Below are positions 6,533-14,279 of a DNA stretch of 19,358 nt, in pieces. The DNA comes from Treponemataceae bacterium (GTDB lineage: Bacteria; Spirochaetota; Spirochaetia; Treponematales; Treponemataceae), in contig JAILRX010000241.1 in the NCBI GenBank assembly GCA_024697985.1, forward strand, positions 1 through 19,358. Direction: 5' to 3'. Every line of letters starts with the position of its first letter. Positions within the stretch are counted from its first letter, which is position 1. A program made the position numbers and the translations under genes. The notes beneath the pieces are model-generated. The model had not been told where the DNA came from. It worked only from the letters and a program-made list of their open reading frames with translations, and did not search any database.

Positions 6533-8320
6533 ATGGACAAAACCATTCCCGTATTTTTTGCAACAGACGACAATTACATTCCTTACCTTGGCGTAACCCT
6601 TAAATCAATGATGGCAAATGCCTCAAAAGAATATTTCTATGACATCTATGTACTTTCAACTTCCCTCAAAGAAGAAAACAAAGCTAAAATCAAAAATATA
6701 GTTGATGAAGATGGAGCACATTTTTACGTAGAATTCATTTCACTCACAGCACAGCTGAATAACGTAACTGCTAAATTTTCACTTCGCGATTACTATTCGA
6801 TGGCAACTTATTACAGAATTTTCATTCCTGATATGTTCCCTCAGTACGAAAAAGCTTTGTATTTGGACTGTGACATCGTAATCCTCGGAGATATTTCAGA
6901 GCTTTACAACCACGACATCCATGAAAATTATATCGGAGCAATTCAGGACGAATCTCTTTTCAAATATCCTGAATTCGGAACCTACGTTGAAAAGGCTCTT
7001 GGAGTTCCACGAGAAAAATATTTCAACGCCGGAATCATGGTAATGAACCTTGAAGAATTCAGAAAAAATTCACTTTTCGAAAAGTTCATCAACCTGATGA
7101 AAAAGTATACCTGCAAGGTAGCTCAGGACCAGGATTATCTGAACATCCTTTGCAAGAACAAAGTTCACTACATTGATATCGGATGGAACAAAGGTGCAAT
7201 CTACACGCCAACTTTCAACGATGAAAAACTCAAGCTTGTTCACTACAACTTGAACCGAAAACCTTGGCAGAACGATAACGTCAAATATCAGGAATATTTC
7301 TGGAAATATGCCGAGCAGACTGTATTTTACGATCAGATCTGTCAGTACAAGGCAAACTTCACTGATGAAATGAGGGCTAAAAATGATGAAGGTTTGGCAA
7401 ACTTGATTGCAATGTGCGCATCAGAAGCTGAATCAGAAAACAACTATTACAATCTGTTCATCAAGCCTAACGTACCTGAAAAATCAAGCGAGCGACTTCA
7501 GATTCTTGAAAAAATCAATTCGCTTGAAAAAGACGGACTTTGGAGCCACGACGTTGAAAACGACCCGGAAACAATTCCGCTTACGCTTGATAAAGTTGAT
7601 TATTTCCACAAGAAAGTCACAAGCAAGGCAAAGACATTCTTCATCAACATGCTTGCACGAAAATTCATCCAGATGCTTATTAGACGCGACCAGCTGATCA
7701 TCAAGGAAGTTAAGGGCATCGAAAATTTTGAAGCCATCAAACATGACGGCGCAATTTTGACCTGCAACCACTTTAACGCCTTCGACAACTTTGCCGTTTA
7801 CAAGGCCATCGAAAAAGATCTCCACCGAAAGACTCTTTATAAGGTCATTCGGGAAGGAAATTACACTTCTTTCAAAGGGCTTTTCGGAATTTTCTTCAGA
7901 AACTGCAACACGCTTCCGCTCAGCAACAACTTTGAATGCATGAAAAAGTTCATGGATTCGATTACATATCACCTTAAACGCGGTGAAAAAATCCTGATTT
8001 ATCCGGAACAGGGCATGTGGTGGAACTACAAAAAGCCTCGTCCAATGCAGAACGGAGCTTTCAAATTTGCTGCGATGAACAAGGCACCGATCCTGCCAAT
8101 TTTCATCACTATGCAGGACTCAGAAAATTTTGGAAAAGACGGCTTCCCGATTCAGGAATACACAGTTCATATTTTGCCTGCAATCCATCCTGATCCAGAA
8201 AAGTCAGTTCGAGAAAATGCTGAAATCATGAAGCAGAAGAACTTTGAGATGTGGAAAGAAGTTTACGAAAGCACATACGGAATTCCGCTCATTTATTCAA
8301 ACGATCAGCAGTCTGCATAA
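6533..8320 (+). CDS. GT8 glycosyltransferase fused to PlsC-type acyltransferase
   Basis: A 595-aa bifunctional protein. Residues 1-265 are a family 8 glycosyltransferase (LgtC/glycogenin type, retaining, using a nucleotide sugar): F-F-A-T-D-D-N-Y at 8-15, metal-binding D112-C-D114, N-A-G-I-M-V-M-N (165-172), D-Q-D-Y-L-N (199-204), and the closing H237-Y-N...K243-P-W. A linker follows to about 325. Residues 335-595 are a 1-acylglycerol-3-phosphate-acyltransferase-like (LPLAT/PlsC) domain with the complete H413-x4-D418 motif and Y-P-E-Q-G (490-494) replacing the usual F-P-E-G-T. The segment at 345-397 (D-P-E-T-I-P-L ... I-K-E-V-K-G-I-E-N) looks like the N-terminus of free-standing PlsC homologues, suggesting a true gene fusion. 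The product is probably a glycosylated and acylated lipid; sugar and acceptor cannot be read. GGAG at 6521-6524 supports the start. The next gene follows after 9 nt. Confidence 0.87.
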   Translation: MDKTIPVFFATDDNYIPYLGVTLKSMMANASKEYFYDIYVLSTSLKEENKAKIKNIVDEDGAHFYVEFISLTAQLNNVTAKFSLRDYYSMATYYRIFIPDMFPQYEKALYLDCDIVILGDISELYNHDIHENYIGAIQDESLFKYPEFGTYVEKALGVPREKYFNAGIMVMNLEEFRKNSLFEKFINLMKKYTCKVAQDQDYLNILCKNKVHYIDIGWNKGAIYTPTFNDEKLKLVHYNLNRKPWQNDNVKYQEYFWKYAEQTVFYDQICQYKANFTDEMRAKNDEGLANLIAMCASEAESENNYYNLFIKPNVPEKSSERLQILEKINSLEKDGLWSHDVENDPETIPLTLDKVDYFHKKVTSKAKTFFINMLARKFIQMLIRRDQLIIKEVKGIENFEAIKHDGAILTCNHFNAFDNFAVYKAIEKDLHRKTLYKVIREGNYTSFKGLFGIFFRNCNTLPLSNNFECMKKFMDSITYHLKRGEKILIYPEQGMWWNYKKPRPMQNGAFKFAAMNKAPILPIFITMQDSENFGKDGFPIQEYTVHILPAIHPDPEKSVRENAEIMKQKNFEMWKEVYESTYGIPLIYSNDQQSA

Positions 8321-8329
8321 GTTGGTAAT

Positions 8330-8917
8330 ATGGCTCTTTATATAATTTCAATTGTTGGTGGCGACGCTCTGATCATTCTCGTTAACCTGCTGATTAACCT
8401 GAAGACAGGTTCGCTTTCCAACCTTTACGTCATTCTCGCCGGCCTTATTGCGGGAATCGGCGTAATTCTTTTGGATGCAATTTCTGCCCTTTTCATCCGA
8501 CGCTGCCTGCCAGAAAAATGGTTTACCTATCAAGTTAAATTTCACAAGGTTGGCAAAAAAGAATGCAAATTTTACGAAGCGCTCGGAATCAAAAACTGGA
8601 AAGATAAAATTCTTGAGCTCGGAATGTTCACAAACTTCAGCAAGAAAAACGTTTCTGACCCGACTTCAAAAGAATATCTTGAACGCTTCATCCTTGAAAG
8701 CAATTATGGAGCCGTCATCCACATGGTAGGCGCTGTTTTGGGCCTTGCACTTCTGGCAGTTCCGCCGCTTGCCGTTACCTGGCGATTTTCGGTTCCAGCA
8801 ATCATCATCAATGCGATATTAAATCTTTTGCCATACATGATCTTGCGCTACAACTTGCCTCGCCTCGAAAGGATGCGGGTCATCGCCGAAAAACGAAGCG
8901 AGCGCGCCGCCGGATAA
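8330..8917 (+). CDS. CrtO-like membrane acyltransferase family protein
   Basis: A 195-aa protein with likely transmembrane helices at about 3-22, 32-55, 128-147 and 150-172. The loop at 62-131 resembles the glycosyl-diaponeurosporenoate acyltransferase (CrtO) family: E78-C-K-F-Y-E-A-L-G-I-K-N-W-K-D, then Y-L-E-R-F-I-L-E-S and a His at 131 entering the third helix. In staphylococci CrtO acylates a sugar on a carotenoid (established knowledge); here no carotenoid genes are visible, so a glycolipid substrate made by the upstream GT8-acyltransferase is more likely (inference). The ATG is 9 nt after the upstream stop and has no good Shine-Dalgarno, suggesting coupled translation. The last codons and the TAA lie in the GC-rich repeat island beginning near 8905, so the C-terminal E-R-A-A-G may not be original sequence. 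Confidence 0.6.
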   Translation: MALYIISIVGGDALIILVNLLINLKTGSLSNLYVILAGLIAGIGVILLDAISALFIRRCLPEKWFTYQVKFHKVGKKECKFYEALGIKNWKDKILELGMFTNFSKKNVSDPTSKEYLERFILESNYGAVIHMVGAVLGLALLAVPPLAVTWRFSVPAIIINAILNLLPYMILRYNLPRLERMRVIAEKRSERAAG

Positions 8918-9040
8918 AGTCTTGCCGGCATAAAGTCTGGTCGGCGGTTCGGATTCGGGCAACTCGTGGCTTGCAATTTTCAGCGGGCTCAATGGTGCGC
9001 CCCTAAATTCGCCGCCGGCATAAAGTCTGGCCGCCGGTCC
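8905..9040 (+). repeat. GC-rich intergenic repeat island with three ATAAAGTCT cores
   Basis: GCCGGCATAAAGTCTGG occurs identically at 8924-8940 and 9014-9030, exactly 90 nt apart. A degenerate copy (GCCGG-ATAAAGTCTTG, one base shorter) lies at 8909-8924. CCGCCG (8907-8912) can pair with CGGCGG (8942-8947) around the first two copies. The block is clearly richer in GC than its surroundings and overlaps the 3' end of the CrtO-like gene, providing its stop codon. It looks like a copy of a dispersed REP-like family, or protein-binding sites. Only this locus is visible, so dispersal is inference. Confidence 0.65.
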
Positions 9041-9105
9041 ATCTTGCACGTAAAAATTCTTGCCAATCTTAAATTTGAGCCTTAAAATTCTTGTAATAAG
9101 AACGT

Positions 9106-9110
9106 GGAGG
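9106..9110 (+). promoter_or_regulatory. Ribosome binding site that fixes the RNase start
   Basis: GGAGG at 9106-9110 lies 5 nt before the ATG at 9116. An in-frame GTG at 9104 would place this site inside the coding sequence, so the ATG is chosen. A TGTAAT (9092-9097) upstream could be a -10, but no convincing -35 accompanies it. Confidence 0.8.
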
Positions 9111-9115
9111 TTTTT

Positions 9116-10549
9116 ATGGCAGTTTCTTTATTTTCTTTAGGTGCCGCTCAGGAAGTTACCGGTTCAAAACATATCCTTGAAATCGACGGCCGCCAAATCA
9201 TGGTAGACTGTGGCGCTTTTCAGGGAAAACGAGGCGTTTCTGATGATAAAAACCGAAACTTTGATTATGCAGCCGACAAACTCGAAACAGTCATCCTGAC
9301 TCATGCACACTATGACCATTGCGGTCTTTTACCAGTTTTGACAAAACGCGGTTTTAACGGCAACACTTACGCAACGCCAGCAACCCGAGATCTCGCAGAA
9401 CTTATCATGATGGATAGTGCGCATATCCAGGCAAACGACGCCATCTTTTTGAGAAAGCAGGCCCTTAAGAAAAAAGAAAAGTTCAACTGGACACCACTTT
9501 TCAACGAAAAGGACGTAGTTGCCGCAACCGACCAGATCGTAACGCTTTCCTACGACAGAAAGATGTACATAGCCCCGGACGTTCAGCTGCAGTTTTTTGA
9601 CGCAGGCCACATTTTGGGATCGGCATTTGCTTCTGTAACAGTTTATAATCAGAGAAAAGGCAAGGACGGAAAAGACGACCCTATCAACATACTTTTTACA
9701 GGTGACCTTGGCCGAGAAGACAAGCCTATCATCAGAAATCCATGCACCAAAGTTGGTGCCCCGGACTACATCGTCATAGAAAGTACCTACGGTGACCGGC
9801 TCCACGAAGACGTTGATGAGGCTATGAAAGAGCTCGTCAAAATCGTAAATCGTGCCGTTAAGGAAAAGGGAAAAATCATCATCCCGTCGTTCGCCATCGA
9901 AAGAACGCAGGAACTTGTGTATTATTTCCACATGCTCGTAGATCAGAGACGAATTCCTCGTTTGCCGATTTATGTTGATTCCCCGATGGCCACTAACGCA
10001 ACCAGCATTTTCCAGGTTCATCCTGAATGCTACGACCAGAAAACTCACGAGGCCTTCCTCAAGCACCACAAAAATCCGTTCGGTTTCAACGACTTGAACT
10101 TCGTAACCAGCATCGACGAGTCTAAATCACTGAACGAAAAAGAAGGCCCGATGGTCATTATCAGTGCCGATGGTATGTGCGAAGCCGGCCGAATCCTGCA
10201 TCACCTTGCAAACGGAATCGGCGATGCGAGAAACACGATCCTTCTTGTCGGCTATATGGCAGAGGATACGCTTGGCCGCCGAATCAGAAACGGCGAAAAA
10301 GAAGTAAAAATCATGGGCAACATGTACAAGGTTAACGCGACTGTTGAGCAGATCAACGCCTTCAGTGCCCACGCCGATTACGAAGAAATGACGCTTTGGC
10401 TCGACACGATCGACACATCAAGGCTCAAAAAGATTTTCATGGTACACGGAGAACACAAAGCGCAGGAATATTTCTACAATCACCTGCACGAAAACGGATA
10501 TCCGAACGTAGAAATCGTCAAATACGGCGAAGTCTACGACCTGGAATAA
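9116..10549 (+). CDS. Metallo-beta-lactamase/beta-CASP RNA-processing nuclease
   Basis: A 477-aa cytoplasmic zinc-dependent RNase-like protein of the COG1236/YSH1 type. The MBL part carries H63-A-H65-Y-D67-H68, the third-motif His165 in G-H-I-L-G-S, and Asp197 in F-T-G-D-L-G. The beta-CASP insert begins near 205 with I-E-S-T-Y-G-D-R and includes I-I-P-S-F-A-I-E-R. The C-terminal RMMBL part has F-S-A-H419-A-D and M-V-H444-G-E. All metal ligands expected for an active enzyme are present. Bacterial members process or degrade RNA, though targets vary and cannot be told here. The ATG at 9116 is chosen over GTG 9104 because of the GGAGG position. It stands alone between the repeat island and a strong terminator. 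Confidence 0.9.
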   Translation: MAVSLFSLGAAQEVTGSKHILEIDGRQIMVDCGAFQGKRGVSDDKNRNFDYAADKLETVILTHAHYDHCGLLPVLTKRGFNGNTYATPATRDLAELIMMDSAHIQANDAIFLRKQALKKKEKFNWTPLFNEKDVVAATDQIVTLSYDRKMYIAPDVQLQFFDAGHILGSAFASVTVYNQRKGKDGKDDPINILFTGDLGREDKPIIRNPCTKVGAPDYIVIESTYGDRLHEDVDEAMKELVKIVNRAVKEKGKIIIPSFAIERTQELVYYFHMLVDQRRIPRLPIYVDSPMATNATSIFQVHPECYDQKTHEAFLKHHKNPFGFNDLNFVTSIDESKSLNEKEGPMVIISADGMCEAGRILHHLANGIGDARNTILLVGYMAEDTLGRRIRNGEKEVKIMGNMYKVNATVEQINAFSAHADYEEMTLWLDTIDTSRLKKIFMVHGEHKAQEYFYNHLHENGYPNVEIVKYGEVYDLE

Positions 10550-10590
10550 AATTCGCCCTGTTTTAAGTCACGACTTAGTTTTAAAACAAG

Positions 10591-10634
10591 AAAGGTTGCC
10601 GAATGAAGAGCTCTTCAAAAGGCAACCTTTTTTT
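10591..10634. terminator. Bidirectional intrinsic terminator
   Basis: AAAGGTTGCC (10591-10600) pairs perfectly with GGCAACCTTT (10621-10630), and an inner GAAGAG/CTCTTC palindrome (10605-10616) can extend the structure. Seven T follow on the + strand (10628-10634). On the minus strand the hairpin is followed by TTTCTTGTTTT-type sequence. It lies between the convergent RNase and phosphofructokinase genes and can serve both. A second small inverted repeat (TAAGT/ACTTA) sits at 10564-10577. Confidence 0.85.
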
Positions 10635-10636
10635 AT

Positions 10637-11968
10637 TTATTTGTTTTTCATCAAAGGTGGCTGTCCAGTTGCATCGATAACGTCTCGCCACAAAGAACCT
10701 TCCGGATTAACCTTGTTTCGTTTAGCCGTTACAAGGCGCGTCGGAATATGAACGTATTTATCGTGAACAAGTCCGATTACGACCTTTGTCTTTCCTGCCA
10801 TCGCTGCATGAACCGCATTGTTTCCAAGTCGCTCGCAATAAATTGAGTCCGAAGCAGAAGTCTGTGAAGAACGAATCTGATAGCTTGGATCAATGTATTT
10901 CAAGTTGATGTGGATGTTTCTTTCCTTAAAATACTTTGTAATCTGTTCCTTAAGATAAACACCGATATCAGCAAGTTTTGTATTACCTGAAGCGTCGCAT
11001 TCACCGCTTGCCTGCAAAAGTTCCTGACCTGCACCTTCTGCAACGATTACAACGGCATGATGTCGTCGTTCAAGTCGGTTTTCAAGAGCTTTCAAGAATC
11101 CGTTTTCACCATCCAAGTCGAATGGAACTTCCGGAATAAGACAGAAGTTTGTCTCATGACTTGCAAGAGCTGTAGAAGCGGCAATAAATCCTGATTCACG
11201 GCCCATCAATTTGATAAGTCCGATACCGTTGATGTGCGAATGTGCTTCCATGTGGGCTGCGCTTACAGCTTCGGTTGCCTTCATTACGGCCGTGTCAAAA
11301 CCGAACGAACGCTGGATGAAAAGCAGGTCGTTATCAACTGTTTTTGGAATACCGATTACGGCGATTTTCAAATTACGCTTTTCAATTTCTTCGGCAACTT
11401 CGAGTGCTCCTCGCTGAGTTCCGTCACCACCGACGATAAAAAGCATGTTCATGTTCAAAGCTTCAACTGCATCAACGATTTCCATGACGCGGTCTCCACC
11501 ACCACGGCTGGTTCCAAGGAAAGATCCTCCGGTCTTATGGATTTCATCAACTACACCAGGATCCAAATCGATTGTATCAAAACCGTATTCCGGGAAAAGT
11601 CCTTTAAAACCAAACTTGATTCCACGGATTCGGCGAACTCCGTATCGGATGTAAAGACATCGGACAACGGCTCGAATTACGTCGTTCAATCCCGGGCACA
11701 AACCACCGCAGGTACAGATTCCGGCATTTACGTGAGCCGGATTAAAATATAGATTTTCGCGAGGACCGGCTTTTTCCATCAAATTCTGTTTGAGTTCTTC
11801 CGGCGATAAATCACCGTCTTCAGCATATGAATCGATGTTGTAAAAAACAAATTCATCATCACGAACGAAATTTGCTACACGGTCTCCTCGATTTTTTGAA
11901 AAATGAATCGGAGAAGGAATCTTACATGGCCCCAAAGTTTCAACCTTAAAATCATAAGTCCCTTTCAT
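10637..11968 (-). CDS. pfkA: 6-phosphofructokinase, PPi-PFK-like clade with ATP-type signature
   Basis: A 443-aa glycolytic enzyme that phosphorylates fructose 6-phosphate to the 1,6-bisphosphate. The family core starts near residue 78 with A-G-I-C-T-C-G-G-L-C-P-G-L-N. G180-G-D-G183-T-Q-R-G-A holds Gly at the position that is Gly in ATP enzymes and Asp in PPi enzymes. P-K209-T-V-D212-N-D214 contains the catalytic Asp but has Lys where E. coli PfkA has Gly. M-G-R-E-S-G also matches. This combination is the one found in plant and kinetoplastid ATP-PFKs, so ATP use is predicted, though assignment as PPi-dependent would be easy to make from overall similarity. The N-terminal ~75 residues are an extension relative to PfkA. 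The ATG is preceded by GGTGAGG with 5-nt spacing. It is monocistronic and ends at the bidirectional terminator. Confidence 0.9.
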   Translation of the reverse strand: MKGTYDFKVETLGPCKIPSPIHFSKNRGDRVANFVRDDEFVFYNIDSYAEDGDLSPEELKQNLMEKAGPRENLYFNPAHVNAGICTCGGLCPGLNDVIRAVVRCLYIRYGVRRIRGIKFGFKGLFPEYGFDTIDLDPGVVDEIHKTGGSFLGTSRGGGDRVMEIVDAVEALNMNMLFIVGGDGTQRGALEVAEEIEKRNLKIAVIGIPKTVDNDLLFIQRSFGFDTAVMKATEAVSAAHMEAHSHINGIGLIKLMGRESGFIAASTALASHETNFCLIPEVPFDLDGENGFLKALENRLERRHHAVVIVAEGAGQELLQASGECDASGNTKLADIGVYLKEQITKYFKERNIHINLKYIDPSYQIRSSQTSASDSIYCERLGNNAVHAAMAGKTKVVIGLVHDKYVHIPTRLVTAKRNKVNPEGSLWRDVIDATGQPPLMKNK

Positions 11969-11974
11969 AGTTAC

Positions 11975-12116
11975 CTCACCTATTTAATAAAATCAACAAA
12001 AGTTTACAACTCGTATCAATATTTGTCTATAAATTATCTTTAAATTACCATCAAATTAAATTTGTCAAATCTATACCTAGCGACATTAACTTAAAAATTT
12101 GTTATACTATAGGAAG
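11975..12116. other. AT-rich divergent intergenic region
   Basis: This stretch separates the divergent phosphofructokinase and RluA-family genes and is strongly AT-rich. It holds the phosphofructokinase Shine-Dalgarno on the minus strand and the RluA-family promoter on the plus strand. No ORF or convincing RNA structure is seen; the phosphofructokinase promoter could not be placed with confidence. Confidence 0.5.
12080..12108 (+). promoter_or_regulatory. Extended -10 promoter abutting the RluA-family start codon
   Basis: GCGACA (12080-12085) is followed by 17 nt and TATACT (12103-12108), with TG at 12100-12101 forming an extended -10. Only eight bases lie between the -10 and the ATG at 12117, so the transcript should start one or two bases before, or at, the start codon. 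The AGGA at 12111-12114 is just 2 nt from the ATG and mostly upstream of the likely +1, so it can hardly act as a Shine-Dalgarno. Confidence 0.5.
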
Positions 12117-12881
12117 ATGAAAAAATACGTTCCTTACACGGTTATTTATTCTGATGATGATATCGTGGTTTTCAACAAAACCTCCGGCCTTCTCGTCGCC
12201 GGTGACCGCTACGATAAGGATGCTCCTCGCCTGGACTTGCTTGCCGAAAAAGAATTCGGAAAACTTCTTGCCGTTCATCGAATTGATAAAGATACTTCCG
12301 GCCTGATTGTTTACGCAAGAAATCCTGATGCTCATAGAAACCTTTCAATGCAATTTGAAAATAGAGAAGTAACCAAAATCTATCATGCAATTATTTACGG
12401 ACGTCCTTCCTGGAAGGAACATACAGTTGATCTTCCGCTCCAGCCTGATGGCGATGAAAAACATCGAACCGTCATCAACAAGCGTTTCGGAAAAAAAGCA
12501 GTCACTGAATTCAGACTTCTTGGTTCCTGCGGACAGTTTTCGTGGATTGAAGCCCGACCTTTGACTGGCCGTACTCATCAGATTCGAGCGCATCTTGGCG
12601 AAAGTAAACTCAGCATAGTCTGCGACCCGCTTTACGGCGGCAACCAGAAGCCCATCAGACTGAGCGAAATCAAGCGCAACTGGAAGGGAGACGCCCTCGA
12701 AGAAAGACCTTTATTGAACCGGCTTGCACTTCATGCCTATCAGATTTCTTTTGTACATCCTTCAACCGGTGAAAAAGTAACTTATACCGCACCATATTGG
12801 AAAGATATGGAAAGCGTACGAAATCAATTTGAAAAAATATTCGGAGTAAATCCGTTAACAAATTCTATGGAGGAAATTTAA
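12117..12881 (+). CDS. RluA-family RNA pseudouridine synthase
   Basis: A 254-aa enzyme that converts uridine to pseudouridine in rRNA or tRNA. The catalytic motif H-R-I-D57-K-D-T-S-G has the expected Asp, and T-G-R-T-H-Q-I-R-A-H-L closes the active site. No S4 RNA-binding domain is present and the protein starts directly with the I-Y-S-D-D-D-I-V-V-F-N-K strand, as in short RluA-type members; the target uridine cannot be predicted. A TTG at 12099 would add six residues but would overlap the -10 element, so ATG 12117 is chosen. The gene's last codons contain the GGAGG (12869-12873) used by the following permease gene, which begins 3 nt after the stop. Confidence 0.9.
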   Translation: MKKYVPYTVIYSDDDIVVFNKTSGLLVAGDRYDKDAPRLDLLAEKEFGKLLAVHRIDKDTSGLIVYARNPDAHRNLSMQFENREVTKIYHAIIYGRPSWKEHTVDLPLQPDGDEKHRTVINKRFGKKAVTEFRLLGSCGQFSWIEARPLTGRTHQIRAHLGESKLSIVCDPLYGGNQKPIRLSEIKRNWKGDALEERPLLNRLALHAYQISFVHPSTGEKVTYTAPYWKDMESVRNQFEKIFGVNPLTNSMEEI

Positions 12882-12884
12882 AAA

Positions 12885-14276
12885 ATGTTGGTAGCACAAA
12901 TACTTGCAATTGCAATTTTTGTCGTAATGTTCGTAATGATTATCCTTGAAAAAATCCCGAAACATTACATCACGCTGATTGGCGGCGCTTTAACATTGCT
13001 CTTAGTCTTCGTTGTAGGAATGGGCTTGGTTCAGCACGACTGGTCTCTGGCAGGACAGAGCATCAGCAAAACTCTAAACGTCCGCTCGATTTTCACTGCA
13101 CAATTCTGGTACACACACACAGAAAGTGAATCGCAGGGAATCAGCTGGTCAACCATATTCTTTCTTGCTGGAATGATGATTATGGTAGAAGGAATGGCTC
13201 GCGTAGGCTTTTTCAGATGGCTTTGCATGCGAATTGCAATGGCCGTACACTACAAGACAATTCCAGTCTTCATCGTATTCATGATTGCCTCAGCAGTTCT
13301 TGCCATGTTCATCGACTCAATTACCGTAATTTTGTTTTTGGCAGCAGTTACTATTGAACTTTCTCAGCTTTTGAAATTCAATCCGCTTCCTATGATACTT
13401 GCCGAAATTTTCTGTGCAAACCTTGGTGGTTCAGCAACAATGTGCGGCGATCCGCCAAACATCATCATCGGAACAGCTTTCGGCTATTCGTTCACGGACT
13501 TCCTCCTGAACACAGGTTTGATGGCTGGAATCGGGCTTGTAATCATCATCTTCTACTTCCTTCTCGTTTTCAAAAAAGATCTGGGAATTCCTAAAGATTT
13601 CAAGATTGATGTTTCATCAATTCCACATCCAAAAACTGCAATCCTCGATAAAAAAGGCTTCATCGTAAGTCTCTGCATTTTCCTTCTTGCTGTTGTGCTT
13701 TTGGTAACACATGCTCAGTCTGGACTTACAGTTTCTACAATCGGACTTGGAATTGCTGCCATCACGATTATTTCGACTGGAATTATCGCCGGCAAACAGG
13801 GACTCAAAGAAATCTTCTCAAAAGTAGACTACAAGACGCTTCTTTTCTTCACAGGACTTTTCATAGTTGTCGGAGGACTTGAACAGACCGGTATCCTCGA
13901 AATCATCGCAGGTTTTATCGAGAAGGTAAGCGGTGGAAATACTTACGTAATGATCGCAATCATCCTTTGGGTTTCTGCAATTGCATCAGCCTTTATCGAC
14001 AACATTCCGTTTGCCGCAACAATGGTTCCAGTAATTCAGAGCCTTTCAGCAGTAAGCGGTGTACCGTTGACAACATTGGCATGGACACTTGCTATGGGAA
14101 CCGACATCGGTGGTAGTGCAACTCCAATCGGAGCTTCTGCAAACGTAGTCGGAATTGCAGCCGCAACAAAATCTGGTCATCCTGTAAAATGGGGCTATTA
14201 CTGCAGAAAAAGCGTTCCTGCAACAATAATCATTCTTGCACTTTCAACTGGAATCATCTTCCTCAGATATCTGTAA
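12885..14276 (+). CDS. ArsB/NhaD-type (IT superfamily) permease
   Basis: A 463-aa inner-membrane transporter with about 11-12 hydrophobic helices. Two related signature loops mark the inverted halves: G181-G-S-A-T-M-C-G-D-P-P-N-I-I-I-G and, near residue 405, G-T-D-I-G-G-S-A-T-P-I-G-A-S-A-N. Each half also has a F-I-D-S/F-I-D-N-I-P helix. These are features of ArsB, NhaD and the human P protein family, so the substrate could be Na+/H+, arsenite or an organic anion; no ars genes are nearby, making arsenic resistance unlikely. GGAGG at 12869-12873 lies 11 nt upstream, inside the RluA-family gene, so the two are cotranscribed and probably coupled. Confidence 0.85.
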   Translation: MLVAQILAIAIFVVMFVMIILEKIPKHYITLIGGALTLLLVFVVGMGLVQHDWSLAGQSISKTLNVRSIFTAQFWYTHTESESQGISWSTIFFLAGMMIMVEGMARVGFFRWLCMRIAMAVHYKTIPVFIVFMIASAVLAMFIDSITVILFLAAVTIELSQLLKFNPLPMILAEIFCANLGGSATMCGDPPNIIIGTAFGYSFTDFLLNTGLMAGIGLVIIIFYFLLVFKKDLGIPKDFKIDVSSIPHPKTAILDKKGFIVSLCIFLLAVVLLVTHAQSGLTVSTIGLGIAAITIISTGIIAGKQGLKEIFSKVDYKTLLFFTGLFIVVGGLEQTGILEIIAGFIEKVSGGNTYVMIAIILWVSAIASAFIDNIPFAATMVPVIQSLSAVSGVPLTTLAWTLAMGTDIGGSATPIGASANVVGIAAATKSGHPVKWGYYCRKSVPATIIILALSTGIIFLRYL

Positions 14277-14279
14277 GAT

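Noticed and set aside
8819..9049. 76-aa minus-strand ORF through the repeat island
   Set aside because: Composition is driven by the repeats, there is no ribosome site, and half of it is antisense to the CrtO-like gene.
9104..9115. Upstream in-frame GTG start for the metallo-beta-lactamase RNase
   Set aside because: It would put the GGAGG ribosome site inside the gene; ATG at 9116 has ideal spacing and begins at the family N-terminus.
9329..10069. 246-aa minus-strand ORF
   Set aside because: It is antisense to the RNase gene, whose own frame carries all catalytic motifs; protein content is not family-like.
12099..12116. Upstream TTG start for the RluA-family gene
   Set aside because: It overlaps the -10 element, and the added six residues are not part of the family.
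12885..14276. Arsenite efflux pump (arsB) naming of the permease
   Set aside because: The ArsB/NhaD group is broad and no arsenic genes are nearby; substrate left open.
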